Shown here piece by piece: positions 54,428 to 64,000 of a DNA stretch of 64,000 bases. The notes beneath the pieces were generated by a model. That model made no database searches and had not been told where the DNA came from. It saw only the letters and a list, made by a program, of their open reading frames with translations. Source of the stretch: Plazaster borealis (lineage: Eukaryota > Echinodermata > Asteroidea > Forcipulatida > Labidiasteridae); NCBI GenBank assembly GCA_021014325.1, contig CM037464.1:7657127-7721126 (forward strand). Reading direction: 5' to 3'. The translations under genes were made by a program, and so were the position numbers. The stretch's first letter is position 1; every line of letters starts with the position of its first letter.

Positions 54428-56770
54428 CTGCAATTCAGATATAATAATTTTAGAAACCTTATAACGCAGGGCCATGTCATGAGAGGCAATTTTGAAGGTA
54501 ATTTTAAACCGAAAAAGGAGAACAAAACATTATTGGGGACAGTAAGACACTGTTAGAAATTTAAGTGCAACTTGTGCTACCCTTTTGCATCCAGAACAGT
54601 TCGTTGATTCTTAACATCAAATGCTTTGTGTTACCATGTTTCGGAAAACATATTCTTAAATGTATGCACTTTGGATAACAAACAACACGTTGAATGTTTT
54701 TTTTAGGACGGTAAGGACATAGTTAATCTTCTCGGACGTCAAGTCAACAAAACTTAATATCCGTGTTTTATAAGTTGCAACAGAAAGTCTTTAGTATATA
54801 TCCACCACGCACATTTTCAAGTTCCACTGAAAACAGATGATCGAACTAAAATTCGTAGCAAAAGCACTTCAGTGTTATAAATGCTTGTTTGGTAACTTTG
54901 AAGGTCATTGATGGACCTTTTTCAGTCAAAGGATCATCCCCGGGTAAGGTCTCAGGAGAGAATGTAAAAAAATTGAAATTTCTTTGTTGTTGTTGCTGTA
55001 GTAAGCAACAGTTGTTTACAAACGGACAGTGGATAACAGTACCATGTCACCTAAAGCAAGATCATTTCACCTTACATTTTACTATTTTGTTAAAGGGCTT
55101 AATATTGATCGATGTATTGTATCCCCTTTTCAAAAAGCACAAACACGTGCGTGTTATGTAGTCAAAGGTTCGGAGGAAATGTCCAGCAGGCGTACATTTA
55201 ATAACCTTTCAATTATTATTATTATTATATATATTTTTTATGAAGAATAAATAATGGATAAAGATTTCTCACCCCATATGGTATAACCTATCTGGAAGCC
55301 TGAAAAGCGAAGGCTTGCGGCCTGTTAAAAAACCCAATATAAAGCAGTCGTGTTATAATAATTTAGAGGATTTGCTATACACAGTGCCCCACCAAGAGTT
55401 TGGCCGGGGCGATAAATTTCGAAGAGGTTCAGACGATAGACTGGTCCCCTGTCTTTATCCGCAATGATAAAGACAGGTACTGGTTTTAGAGACCCAATGA
55501 TTTCATTGGATACAAGGATTTCATTGGATAAACGGGCAGTGACGTAAGCTTTCCATATCTGTGTTAAGATCGGTCCGCTCCGAGGTGACGTGTTTGTCAG
55601 CTCCACCATACAGCATGAACTTTTAGATTGTCTGCTGCTGCGCGCGTGTACATAGTGTTTGTATGTAATGTTGTTTATACACAATGTAAAAGGCCGGTTT
55701 ATAGTCTGTCGCGCGATGATAATCGTCGAACGCGGAGGATCGCTGAACGCTCGCCAATTTTTGCACAGTTTATAGTCGACCCGCGGATGTATGTTTATAC
55801 ACGTGGCGCGCGTGCAAAGTTCAATTTTATGTTTGTGTGACGCGTCGTATCATTTCCTTAAAATCATACTCACTGATGCGCTGCGGTTGACTGCTTTTGA
55901 TTGATTGATCGATCGATTGATGTCAATAAATTGCCTTTTACCTTCGTCTTCAAGCAGGTAAGTGTAGTCAGCTTTTAGTTTTAGAACATGTACTCTATTT
56001 TAGGCTAACACATTCATAAATAAAGTCTTAGGCCTATATAAAAGTAAGGGATTGAAAATGAGTACTCGATTGAATGTTTTAATTATTACATTATGTCCAA
56101 CTTATAATAATAATTGTTATTAGGCCTACATTGTACCAACAAAAATTATGAGAGCAACTAAAAGTACACACCCAAAACAGTATGTTTATAGAAGGCGCCA
56201 TGTAAAACAAGGAAGATTGAAGAAATGCGTCTTCAGTTGCATGGACTAAAACATTATTACAATTATATATTTTTCTTAAGATTTTTTTTTTCTGAAATCA
56301 TTTTGACAGATGATGTTGTTCCAAAGCGAAAAACATACATGATTTATGCCAAAGACAATGCATAAAAATACGTGCAAACTTGTTGTTCTTCAACATGGCC
56401 GATGGATATGACAATGTCGGGACCTGACATGTATAATAGTAAAGCTTGTAACTTTGTCGGATTTGTTTGTCAAAGTGGTCAAAAATCGGACCTATAGCAT
56501 TTTTGATGAACGTTTTAAAAACTTTATCTCAAGGCCTACGTGTCTGGCTGTGAGAATACGTGGCCAATAGCTTGAATATTTAAGGACTCCTTAAGGTTGA
56601 CACCAGAATTTGAGAAAGCAGAGTGTAGGCGCCCTATCACTCAGTGATGAAAGAAGATCTGAGGCATTTTCGTAGTAAGAGGTCTTGTCGTATGTTCCGG
56701 ATTTAACCTGGACTGGCTTTTTATGAGAGGAGCAGGATTTGAATTATTTACTCTATTTACTATTTAAACT
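54428..56770. other. No gene confirmed
   Basis: A minus-strand ORF at 55325-55684 (119 codons) is open but has no recognised domain. It overlaps a short hairpin (CCTGTCTTTATCCGCAATGA with its complement). 55690-55850 is GC-rich with CGCG words, and includes two TTTATAGTC motifs that could be the subterminal region of a DNA transposon. AGCAG/GTAAGT at 55955 could be a plus-strand donor. Confidence 0.3.
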
Positions 56771-58720
56771 GTGAATTCAAAGAGAAGAATGAGTAAATTA
56801 ACAATATTTACTTTAATTATTTGTTTGGCAGTCATGGCAGATCACATTTTGAGGTTGTCTGCTGCCTCCTTACTACTTCGAAGAAGACAAAAGAAACTGA
56901 CTCTCCGTAATCGAATTTTTTATATACGTGAGGTTAACCAACAACGCCAACAACTCGGTGAATATCATCGCCTCGTGAAAGAGATGCGGTTGTGAGATCA
57001 TGAGTTTTTCAACCGATAGTTGAAGATGTCACCAGCAACATACGAAGAAATCCTGCAACTCACGGCCCCCCGTATCTACCACAAGCCTAATCACCTTCTC
57101 CCAATTTCAGAGGGGGAGCGTTTGACATTGACACTGAGGTAGGATATACAGTCACCAACAACAAAAACATTGTCATTTCAAATTCGTAAGGATAACAACA
57201 TTTTAGTTCCAGAAACATTGTGCCAATGCAGTTGTACAACTGTAATGAGATTTATCTTCTTAAACTTATATAATTATAACAGTTGTATCATAACGAAAAT
57301 CATGAACAAAAGACATTGAAACGTTTATGACAATTCATAACCAAGTGAAAGATCAGGACTTTACCTCCGGCCCCCCGATTTCGAACATTTTACCCGTTAG
57401 TATTATTACAGTTGAATGTTATGCCAAAACGTTAAAAGCAAAGTTGAAGTGAAAGCTTATTTTGAAACAAAAACTACATAAAACAAACAATGCATAGGGT
57501 AACTTCTTTCAAAAGGACTCTTTTTTGGCAAAACTAACATCTTTCTAATAACATGTTAACTTAACTTTCTCGTTTCAGATTTGTGGCCTCCGGAGATTCC
57601 CAGCAGTCACTTGCGTACTCTTTTCGCATCTCAAAAGCGCAAGTTGGTTTAATAATACAAGAGACCTGCTCGGCCCTCTGGGATGTGTTACAGCCCCGGG
57701 TCCTTCGCCCACCCAATGAAAATGAGTGGCTTAAAATTGCCCAGAATTTTGGAGATGTCTGGAACTTTCCAAACTGCCTGGGAGCTATGGATGGAAAACA
57801 CATTGTAATCCAAGCTCCAGCAAATTGCGGTTCGGAATTTTTCAATTACAAACGCACACATAGCATTGTATTGATGGCTGTTTGCGATGCGGAATATTGC
57901 TTTACTTTGGTAGATATTGGTAGTCCGGGTAGGGATAGTGACAGCTGTGTCCTCAATCGCTGCACATTTGGTACCGAGCTAAAAGCTGGCGAGTTGGATA
58001 TGCCTAGGCTGGCAACATTGCCAGGTATAGATAGACAGGTGCCATTTGTAATAGTGGCTGATGAGGCTTTCCCATTGACGAATGTCATTCTAAGACCATA
58101 CCCTGGGCACTACCTTCCGGAAGATGAGCGTATCTTCAATAGACCTTATGCATTGACGTCATCCAGCCGCCATCTTAGAGGTAAAACGATGACGAAACAA
58201 TCGAAACGCACAGATTTGTACGCGCGGCGCACAGGATTGGCCAATGAACAACCTCCTTTTGACCTCTAGACGAGGGCGCCCTACTGTTATGACATCATGT
58301 GCATAAGGTCTATTACAGACTATCTAGAGCTCGACGAATCATCGAAAACACATTCGGGATTCTGGCAGCAAAGTGGAGAATTTTCCGCAGACCGATCTTG
58401 CCAATGTCAAAAAAGTAAATGCAATCGTCAAAGCCTGCGTTTGTCTCCATAATCATTTAAGGAAAAATGAATTAAGTTTACCAGCCAATCAAAGAACGTA
58501 TTGTCAAGAATCTGAACCTTCAAACTGCACGGAAAACAGATTCCAGACTTCCTGTTTTCAGAAGGTAAATCGTGTGGGATCAAATGCCTACAGCGCAGAA
58601 GCAGCAACAGTGCGTGGCCTGTATAAAGCCTATTTTTGTTCCCCTGAAGGGAAAGTGCCTTGGCAGTATGCTCATGTGAACAGGGGCTCTTTGACAGAAA
58701 ATTCGTTTGATTTCACCTGA
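56771..58720 (+). pseudogene. HARBI1-type (PIF/Harbinger) transposase pseudogene
   Basis: Two exons: 56771-57138 and 57579-58720, with donor CTGAG/GTAGG and acceptor CGTTTCAG. Exon 1 encodes EYHRLVKEMRL, stop (56993), DHEFFNR, stop (57017), LKMSPATYEEILQLTAP. Exon 2 has the DDE nuclease: GAMDGKH (D at 57790), VIVADEAFPLTN (D at 58060) and [20 protein letters not shown] (E at 58344). The protein is broken by two nonsense codons, by a 171-bp MITE at 58141-58311, and by a one-base frameshift near 58400. After the frameshift the tail resumes ([20 protein letters not shown]) to 58720. HARBI1-like transposases need a partner Myb/SANT-type protein. Terminal inverted repeats were not found. Confidence 0.85.
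58141..58311. mobile_element. 171-bp MITE inserted in the Harbinger transposase
   Basis: Perfect 12-bp inverted ends AGACCTTATGCA/TGCATAAGGTCT, with similarity running further in (TGACGTCAT versus ATGACATCA). The dinucleotide AT flanks both sides (58139-58140 and 58312-58313). Removing the element and one AT brings the two transposase parts into one frame (RIFN then YRLSRARR), which fixes the borders. Confidence 0.85.
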
Positions 58721-59146
58721 TGGTTGTTTTAAAACAAGTTTTATATGAAAAACAGAAATGTGTTTGATAAGACTTAAGTTTACATCAATTACGAAGGCAA
58801 CACAGTTGATGTGTATTTGTTTCATTCATTTCATTTCATTTCATTTTATTAACATCACATTTCGTGGCCCATAGGCCAAATTGGATGTGATTTACAGTCA
58901 TTAGCAATATAGTAAACACGGCAAGAAAACTACAAGTAGGATTAAAAACGTAATTTATTTTTTGCTTTGAATGTTTTTGCCTGAAATGCTACAGCTTATG
59001 AAAAGTGAGCAAAACAAATCTGTTTTGAATTTCACTTTTAGTACAAAACCTAGGCCTAACTTCAAAAGCAAATAAACATTGGGCCTGGATTTTGAAAACA
59101 TAAAAATGGGGTATTTTATTATTTTGTTATTGGGACCATGACCGAC
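58721..59146. other. No gene seen
   Basis: A (TTTCA)n tract at 58825-58850 is followed by TTATTAACATCACATTTCGT and CCATAGGCCAAATTGGATGT, which looks like a retroposon 3' end. No ORF of interest. Confidence 0.35.
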
Positions 59147-59149
59147 CAA

Positions 59150-59896
59150 CGTTCGGTAATGACTCTGACAATTAATGGCAATAAAAACTTACGTACTGCA
59201 GCTTTGGACAGTATAGTGCATTTTGAGAAACTTTTCACTTCGAAGTACTGCGGTTATGGAAAAATATGTCACTTTTTATCCCTTGAAAATTTAAATCTGA
59301 GAAGCATTACTGCAGTAACATTTCTCAGTTGTGTATTCCAATTGCAGACTATTCTTCCTGCGTGGACATTAACCGCTCGAGATTTTTGGCAATATCTCAA
59401 AAACGCCACCATCTTGACCTTTTGAAATATATTTTCACAGGTTAGTTTTATGGTATGTAACAACAATATAGGATTGAAACCAACAGTGGGTTCCAATTAC
59501 CAAACGTATTCAATCTGTATACGTTTGGTATACGGGTTTGTTTCAAACCTATACAGTTGTAGATTTTGTATACCATAAAACTAACCTGTGAAAATTTCAT
59601 TTCAAAAGGTGGTAGCTTTTTTGGGATATTGCCGAAAATCTGGAGTGGTTAATGTCCACGCAGGAAGAATAATCTGCAATTGGAATACACAATCTGAGAA
59701 ACGTTACTGTCAGTAACGCTTCTCAGATTTAAATTTTCAAGGGATAAAAGTGACATATTTTTCCATAACCGCAGTACTTCGAAGTAAAAAGTTTCTCAAA
59801 ATGCACTATACTATCAGAAGCTGCTGTACCTATTACCAAGTAATTTCTATTGCCATTAATTTTATGAGTAATTACCAAACGTATAATTATACAGAC
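59150..59896. mobile_element. Head-to-head pair of M2 MITEs forming a 0.75-kb palindrome
   Basis: Two M2 copies of about 370 bp lie in inverted orientation with the junction near 59515-59530. Both contain CACTTCGAAGTACTGCGGTT (or complement), TCTTCCTGCGTGGACA (or complement) and the outer CATTACCAAACG-type ends. The outer left TTAA is lost. Confidence 0.8.
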
Positions 59897-59944
59897 CCTT
59901 TGTAAGTTCACATGTTTGTTATTTCATGTACAACTGTATATGTT

Positions 59945-60199
59945 GGGTCTCAAAAAGTACGGATACATTGTTGGCCGCTTACTTTATAGTTTGAACGAGG
60001 CAATATTTTATAATTCGAACGAGGCAATATTTTATAGTTCGAACGAGGTAATAGTTCAAAGGATATTATTTTGTCATACTTGACTTCAGTAACGGGTTTT
60101 ATAAAGCGTCTTAGTTAATTAATTGGTAATTATTTCCCATGGATCATTATCAAACTATAAAGTAAGCGGCCAACAATGTATTCGTACTTTTTTAGACCC
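59945..60199. mobile_element. MITE with GGGTCTCAAAAAGTACGGAT termini
   Basis: Inverted ends of about 45 bp (ATACATTGTTGGCCGCTTAC then TTTATAGTTT and its complement). The left half contains three tandem 27-bp units built on TTATAGTTCGAACGAGGCAA. The flanks (AACATGTGAAAG-type words on both sides) belong to a surrounding inverted repeat. Confidence 0.75.
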
Positions 60200-60247
60200 A
60201 AAATATAGAGTTGTAGGCCCTACATGAAATAACAAACATGTGAAAGT

Positions 60248-60495
60248 TTAAAGGGTCTGTATACGTTTGGTAATGACTCTGAAAATTAATGGCAATACAA
60301 ATTTACTTGGCTAGAAGTACAGCAGCTTTGGATAGTAGGCCTATAATAAATTTGTAGAAACTTTTCACTTCGAAGTACTGCGGTTTAAATGGAAAAGATG
60401 CATTATACTGTCCAAAGCTGCTGTACTTCTTACCAAGTAAGTTTTTATTGCCATTAATTGTCAGAGTCATTACCAAACATATACAGACCCTTTAA
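60248..60495. mobile_element. Short palindromic M2 MITE
   Basis: TTAA at both ends (60248-60251 and 60492-60495), with matching AAGGGTCTGTATACGTTTGG and complement. Arms of about 110 bp include AAGTACAGCAGCTTTGGA and its complement. It is shorter than full M2 copies and nearly fully self-complementary. Confidence 0.85.
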
Positions 60496-60681
60496 GCTCG
60501 GTTGGTCATAGTCCAAAGAACAAAATATTTCAATTTTGTATTTTAAGTTTTTCACTTAAAAATCATATATAAATTTATGTAAAAGTTCAAACATTTTGTG
60601 GCAATTGGATGCAATACTAAAAATATAAACATACTTGCATTGTGATCCCCATCCCCGGTCCTGATAGGGCTAATGAAGTGT

Positions 60682-60910
60682 TGATGTTATTGTCTTTAAT
60701 AACTTCTCTTTACTTCAGTTGATTTCAGGTGAGACAATTTTATGTAGAACTGATGAAATGATTTCCATTCATCATTTTCAATTAACACATTATATTAAAT
60801 GTGTCAATTGAAAATGAAAATGACGAATGGAAATCATTTCAGTTCTACATAAAATTGTCTCACCTGAAATCAACAGAAGTAAAGAGAAATTATTAAAGAC
60901 AATGACATCA
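60682..60910. repeat. Palindrome with arms of about 110 bp
   Basis: TGATGTTATTGTCTTTAATA at the left edge pairs with the complement ending at 60910. The symmetry centre is near 60794 (ACACATTATATTAAATGTGT). The right arm ends 20 bp from the stop codon of the minus-strand BESS-like exon. Confidence 0.9.
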
Positions 60911-60929
60911 ATTTTCCAAATCTATTGCC

Positions 60930-61281
60930 TTATAGCTCTTTTGTTGGAGAAGGAAACTCCACCTCAAGCATCAAACTTTCCACTTTCACTCTTACCTGGG
61001 CCCTCTGTAAGGGTGAAAGTTTGTCCATTCGTATGACAATAGATTTGGCCCAGAGGAGACTCCCATTCTCACTTGATGATTGGAGAGCTTCTAAAGATTG
61101 CTTAATAATCTTCAGAAGCTCCCCATCAACTGGGTCATCATACAGGGTTCTCTTCAGCCTTTTTTTGGTGGATGACATGGTCGATGTTGCTGGGGCTGGT
61201 GGTGTTTCTTCCTGGTCAGCAGGTTCTAGGGCAGAGCTGCAATGTGGCACCTCCAAGCTCTCCTCCACATTACCCTGGGTC
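60930..61281 (-). CDS. Terminal exon of a BESS-motif protein (possibly MADF-BESS type)
   Basis: On the minus strand an acceptor TGCATCACCAG precedes the exon at 61281, which stays open to a stop at 60930-60932. It encodes about 116 residues. First comes an acidic, Pro-rich linker (EPADQEETPPAPATSTMSST), then KKRLKRTLYDDPVDGELLKI, and a C-terminal helix pair ending LSPLQRAQVRVKVESLMLEV. The last part matches the BESS protein-interaction motif found at the C-terminus of MADF-type DNA-binding proteins. No MADF exon was found upstream to the window edge. Such proteins are host transcription factors or the second, Myb-like protein of Harbinger transposons. The nearby HARBI1 relic, on the opposite strand, makes the second reading possible. 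Confidence 0.5.
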
Positions 61282-62292
61282 CTGGTGATGCAACAAATTA
61301 AAAGCATTAATGACAACCACACTTTTGTTATGCTTTGTTTCATTTTGTTTTGTTTTGTTTTGTTTTTGTAATTTTATTTATTTATTTATCTTCTTTACAT
61401 ACATTCCTTGATCTTCTATTAATCACTATCACTTGGCAGCAGACAAATCATTGTTTGATACTTGGAGAAAATGCAATTACTCGGCCTAAGTATATTTAAT
61501 ACCTATATTCCTTCATATGAGCATTTAAACATGTCATCTGTTGAAAAAAGGGCCAGTTTGTTGTTGAGCTTTGGCCCCCGGAACCGCTCTTCTTGACCAT
61601 CCCCTTCTTCTTCTTTACATACACATCTCAAAGACTCTTAAATCTCTTTTGCACTGTTTCTGCTGTGTAAGAACAATTTAATACAATTTTGTGAATTAGT
61701 ATGTAACACACTTAATTGTTAGGTTTCTATATTGGACATTTCAAGATAACGTTTGTATCCGGGGGCTGTGGTCTTCTAATGGTAATGGCTTTGACATTTC
61801 TAGGGTAAAGTTGGTAAATGAGCTGCTTAAACTTCTCTACCATGGTCTCTGCTTGATCCCCTATAAGTATTGGAATTAGTTTTACCTCCAATAACAATTG
61901 TCACCACGTACCAACCTAAAGCATACCTGGATATGTTGAGTGAAATAATTTTAAACAAATTTGTAATGCAGATTATTTTCGACAAAACAATGTTTATATT
62001 ACTACCAATGGATGAGTCTTTCCTCTGTGATGGATTACAAACTATCAAGTCTACAGCTCTTGGCTAATTCAGTAAGACTAACAACCAGTACTACTCAAAA
62101 TGAATGGTAAAAATTAAATGTGTAAAAAAGATTTTGTAAATAATTACACAATTTATGTAAAAATTTGCCAAACGAAAATACACAACTCATTGGTAAATTT
62201 AAATGTTCATAATTGATATGTATTGTTCTACTTTTACATAACTTTTGTCAGGTTTTACATCGATTATGAAAGTTTTACAGTAGTAACGTAAA
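61282..62292. other. No gene confirmed
   Basis: A (TTTTG)n stretch at 61343-61365 and a (TTTA)n at 61373-61390. If the BESS exon is real this is its intron. ORFs at 61827-62067 on both strands show no domain. Confidence 0.35.
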
Positions 62293-63540
62293 TGTTGTCG
62301 GGTATTGTGTAAATATTGCATACTTAAACAGTACGGACGCCATTTTAGCATGTGTTTTTTCACTGTTAAATCGTGACGGGCGTCCGACGTTGCACTTCAC
62401 TGGGATGGAAACGATGAAGAAAAACCGCACAGACTGGGAATATGGTCAGCTTTTGCAGAAATTTGAAGGTGTTACGAAGTCTTTTGATAAGCCGTGGTCA
62501 GTTCATCGACGGGTCACAAATATAAAGAAGTCGAGGTACTAAGTCAAGTCTAATTGGCCATGGTTCGCGAGGGTCAGGTCGAAGGTCAGTCTAAATTTGA
62601 ATAATGTCATGGGTCATGAAGTATTCTTTTGAAAGCGCGCAAAGGCTGCTGGGCGTAGCAAGCGCGGAATGTGAAATTGGGGCGAGGCACTTGGAGATGC
62701 TTTGTTGGCTACATGGAAGTAGGGTGACTGTTTAGCCGGTGCTGATGCATTGAATTTTCAGGCGAGTTTACACCCAAGTTTCAGCTATGTTGGTTTTGAT
62801 TTCGGTTTGCCTTTGAGCAAATATGTAAGAGCTGAGAAGAGACGGGAAAGCCATCTTTATATTTTGACGAGACAAGTCTCGGTTTACTTTAAAGAGGGAC
62901 CACCCATAATTGACTTTATTGACGATTGGGACACCGGACACCCGGATTGGACCCGACGGGACCTGATTTCCTTCTTCGTGAGTTCCGATGAGGCGGCGAA
63001 GTAGCGAGGAACTGGAGAAGTCGCAGGGACGACTGCCAGTATAGCCGTCGTAAGACGTGCATGCTATCATCAGGTGGGAGAATTGTAGAAGGGGTTAAGT
63101 TTAGCCCGCACACAGACGTTGTGGACGAGTGCCAGATTTACTTAAAGGAGACCAGCTATAATGGACATATCTTAAAGATGACTATTTTGGGCAAGATAGC
63201 CCATGAAGAATTACAACGTGTAACTTTTGGGAGCAAACATAGTGAATAGAGGTTTGAACACCGATGCAGTGAAAGTTTAATTGATAAGTGCACTAGTGAG
63301 ATTTTCATTGATTATTGCGCGTAGATTTGTAATTGTGTATTTTCGAAAACTTTGATACGTGGTACCACTTTTGATGTATATAATTAATTGAATAATAATG
63401 GTGAGTGCTTCTTTGGAACAATAATAACAACACTCTCAGTTCAGTATAAATCGATTGTTTGTTTGTTTGTTTTGTTCAACGATTGCGTTTGTGACCCCGC
63501 CTCACTCCTTCACATCATAAATTCTCGGGAAATCGTAACA
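62293..63540 (+). repeat. Putative 5' LTR
   Basis: The 3' border is well placed: the sequence ends AAATCGTAACA directly before a primer binding site. A 5' border is proposed at TGTTGTCGGG (62293) because TGTT...AACA gives the usual short inverted ends, but no second LTR is in the window to confirm it. TGTATATAATTAATT at 63374-63388 is a possible TATA box. ORFs within (62750-63004 and antisense) are not considered genes. Confidence 0.5.
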
Positions 63541-63541
63541 T

Positions 63542-63559
63542 TTGGGGGCTTGTCCGGGA
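63542..63559 (+). other. Primer binding site, tRNA-Pro type
   Basis: TTGGGGGCTTGTCCGGGA starts one base after the LTR end. It matches the retroviral/retrotransposon tRNA-Pro primer site (TGGGGGCTCGTCCGGGA) with one change. Confidence 0.75.
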
Positions 63560-63861
63560 AAAGTGAGGTAACAAAATAATTCGGCCAATTTTAGCCGATA
63601 CTGTGGTGTCACACTGTAACAGTTGAACAAATGCGAGTAATCGATAGTTGGTGGTGTTCTAGAAAAGGTGGCTTTTCCATGTTCATTTTGAGCTTTGCGT
63701 TACTGTTGTATTGCCAATTGCTTATCTCTGCGCAATGGTCACCCTCTTCAATAGAGCTAGGGGCTATCACTGCCTGCAAAGCCGCGTATTACTGCGCATT
63801 AGCGCTTGATCCCAACGTTGAGTTTAGTTTGCTAAAAGATTGGTCACATTATTTGTCAATA

Positions 63862-64000
63862 ATGTCCGGTGTCAAGGAATATACAGATGTCGGTCGGTCA
63901 ATGGGTCTCAGTGGTTCAGAATTATTAGATTTTGTTAGATCTGAGAGAGACCGCCAAGAGAGAAAAGATGCTGACGACAGAAAAGAGACAGAACGGCTTT
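63862..64000 (+). CDS. N-terminus of LTR-retrotransposon gag-like protein, cut by the window end
   Basis: Open from ATG 63862 to the window end (46 codons). The peptide begins MSGVKEYTDV, has LSGSELLDFVRSERDRQER, and continues with a charged coiled-coil stretch. A short leader, a hydrophobic LxxF segment and then RxxERK-type repeats are common at the start of Ty3/Gypsy gag proteins. The position about 300 bp after the primer binding site fits. Clade and intactness cannot be judged from this fragment. Confidence 0.55.
   Translation, partial: MSGVKEYTDVGRSMGLSGSELLDFVRSERDRQERKDADDRKETERL

Noticed and set aside
55325..55684. 119-residue minus-strand ORF as an upstream exon of the STRA6-like gene
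   Set aside because: No STRA6-like residues, no matching donor phase, and a short hairpin in the middle; chance opening is as likely.
58373..58720. Separate 115-residue gene
   Set aside because: The peptide is the C-terminus of the Harbinger transposase, displaced by a frameshift near 58400.
62750..63070. ORFs of 84 and 100 codons on opposite strands
   Set aside because: They lie within the putative LTR, overlap each other and have no recognisable domain.

Overview
The window is intron-containing, AT-rich animal DNA packed with transposons, most likely from a marine deuterostome and probably an echinoderm such as a sea star. The pointers are an NXPE-family gene, a STRA6-like gene, a multi-Kunitz gene, HARBI1-type, DIRS-type and CR1/Jockey-type element remains, many tRNA-derived SINEs, and at least 15 copies of the palindromic octamer TAGGCCTA. 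The species assignment is inference; no rRNA or mitochondrial marker is present.

Layout. 0-5.7 kb: the last exon of a secreted protein with four Kunitz domains (1665-2347), between two diverged copies of one flanking segment, then a weak membrane-type ORF (5279-5707). 6.1-14.3 kb: a 7.8-kb foldback-like element (6427-14209) with about 0.9-kb terminal inverted repeats, each holding a minisatellite. It has 6-bp target duplications and splits a TTAA-type MITE into two halves. 16.9-24.7 kb: a multi-exon gene (exons near 17667-17804, 18981-19834 and 20944-24681) for a protein of roughly 1,570 residues. It joins an N-terminal Cys/His module, a region that carries the complete seven-carboxylate pattern of FEN1/XPG-type 5' nucleases, and a C-terminal Tesmin/TSO1-like CXC motif. 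This is the most interesting coding unit here.

24.8-38.7 kb is repeats: minisatellites, a 159-bp tandem array, a CRE-rich tandem region, a dead DIRS-like reverse transcriptase, and MITEs. 38.7-44.9 kb: a complete four-exon NXPE-family gene predicted to encode 576 residues, whose introns hold MITEs, a LINE relic and a near-perfect 487-bp palindrome. 46.3-47.4 kb: a Harbinger-like non-autonomous element. 51.3-54.4 kb on the minus strand: the 3' exons of a STRA6-like membrane receptor gene. 56.8-58.7 kb: a HARBI1-type transposase pseudogene broken by nonsense codons, a frameshift and a 171-bp MITE. 59.1-61.3 kb: nested palindromic MITEs and a minus-strand exon ending in a BESS-like motif. 62.3-64 kb: the 5' end of an LTR retrotransposon, with a tRNA-Pro-type primer binding site and the start of a gag-like ORF that runs off the window.

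The host genes (Kunitz, nuclease-CXC, NXPE, STRA6-like) show no common pathway and are spaced as ordinary neighbours. The mobile elements show a readable order of nesting: TTAA MITEs inside repeats, and a foldback element inside a MITE.
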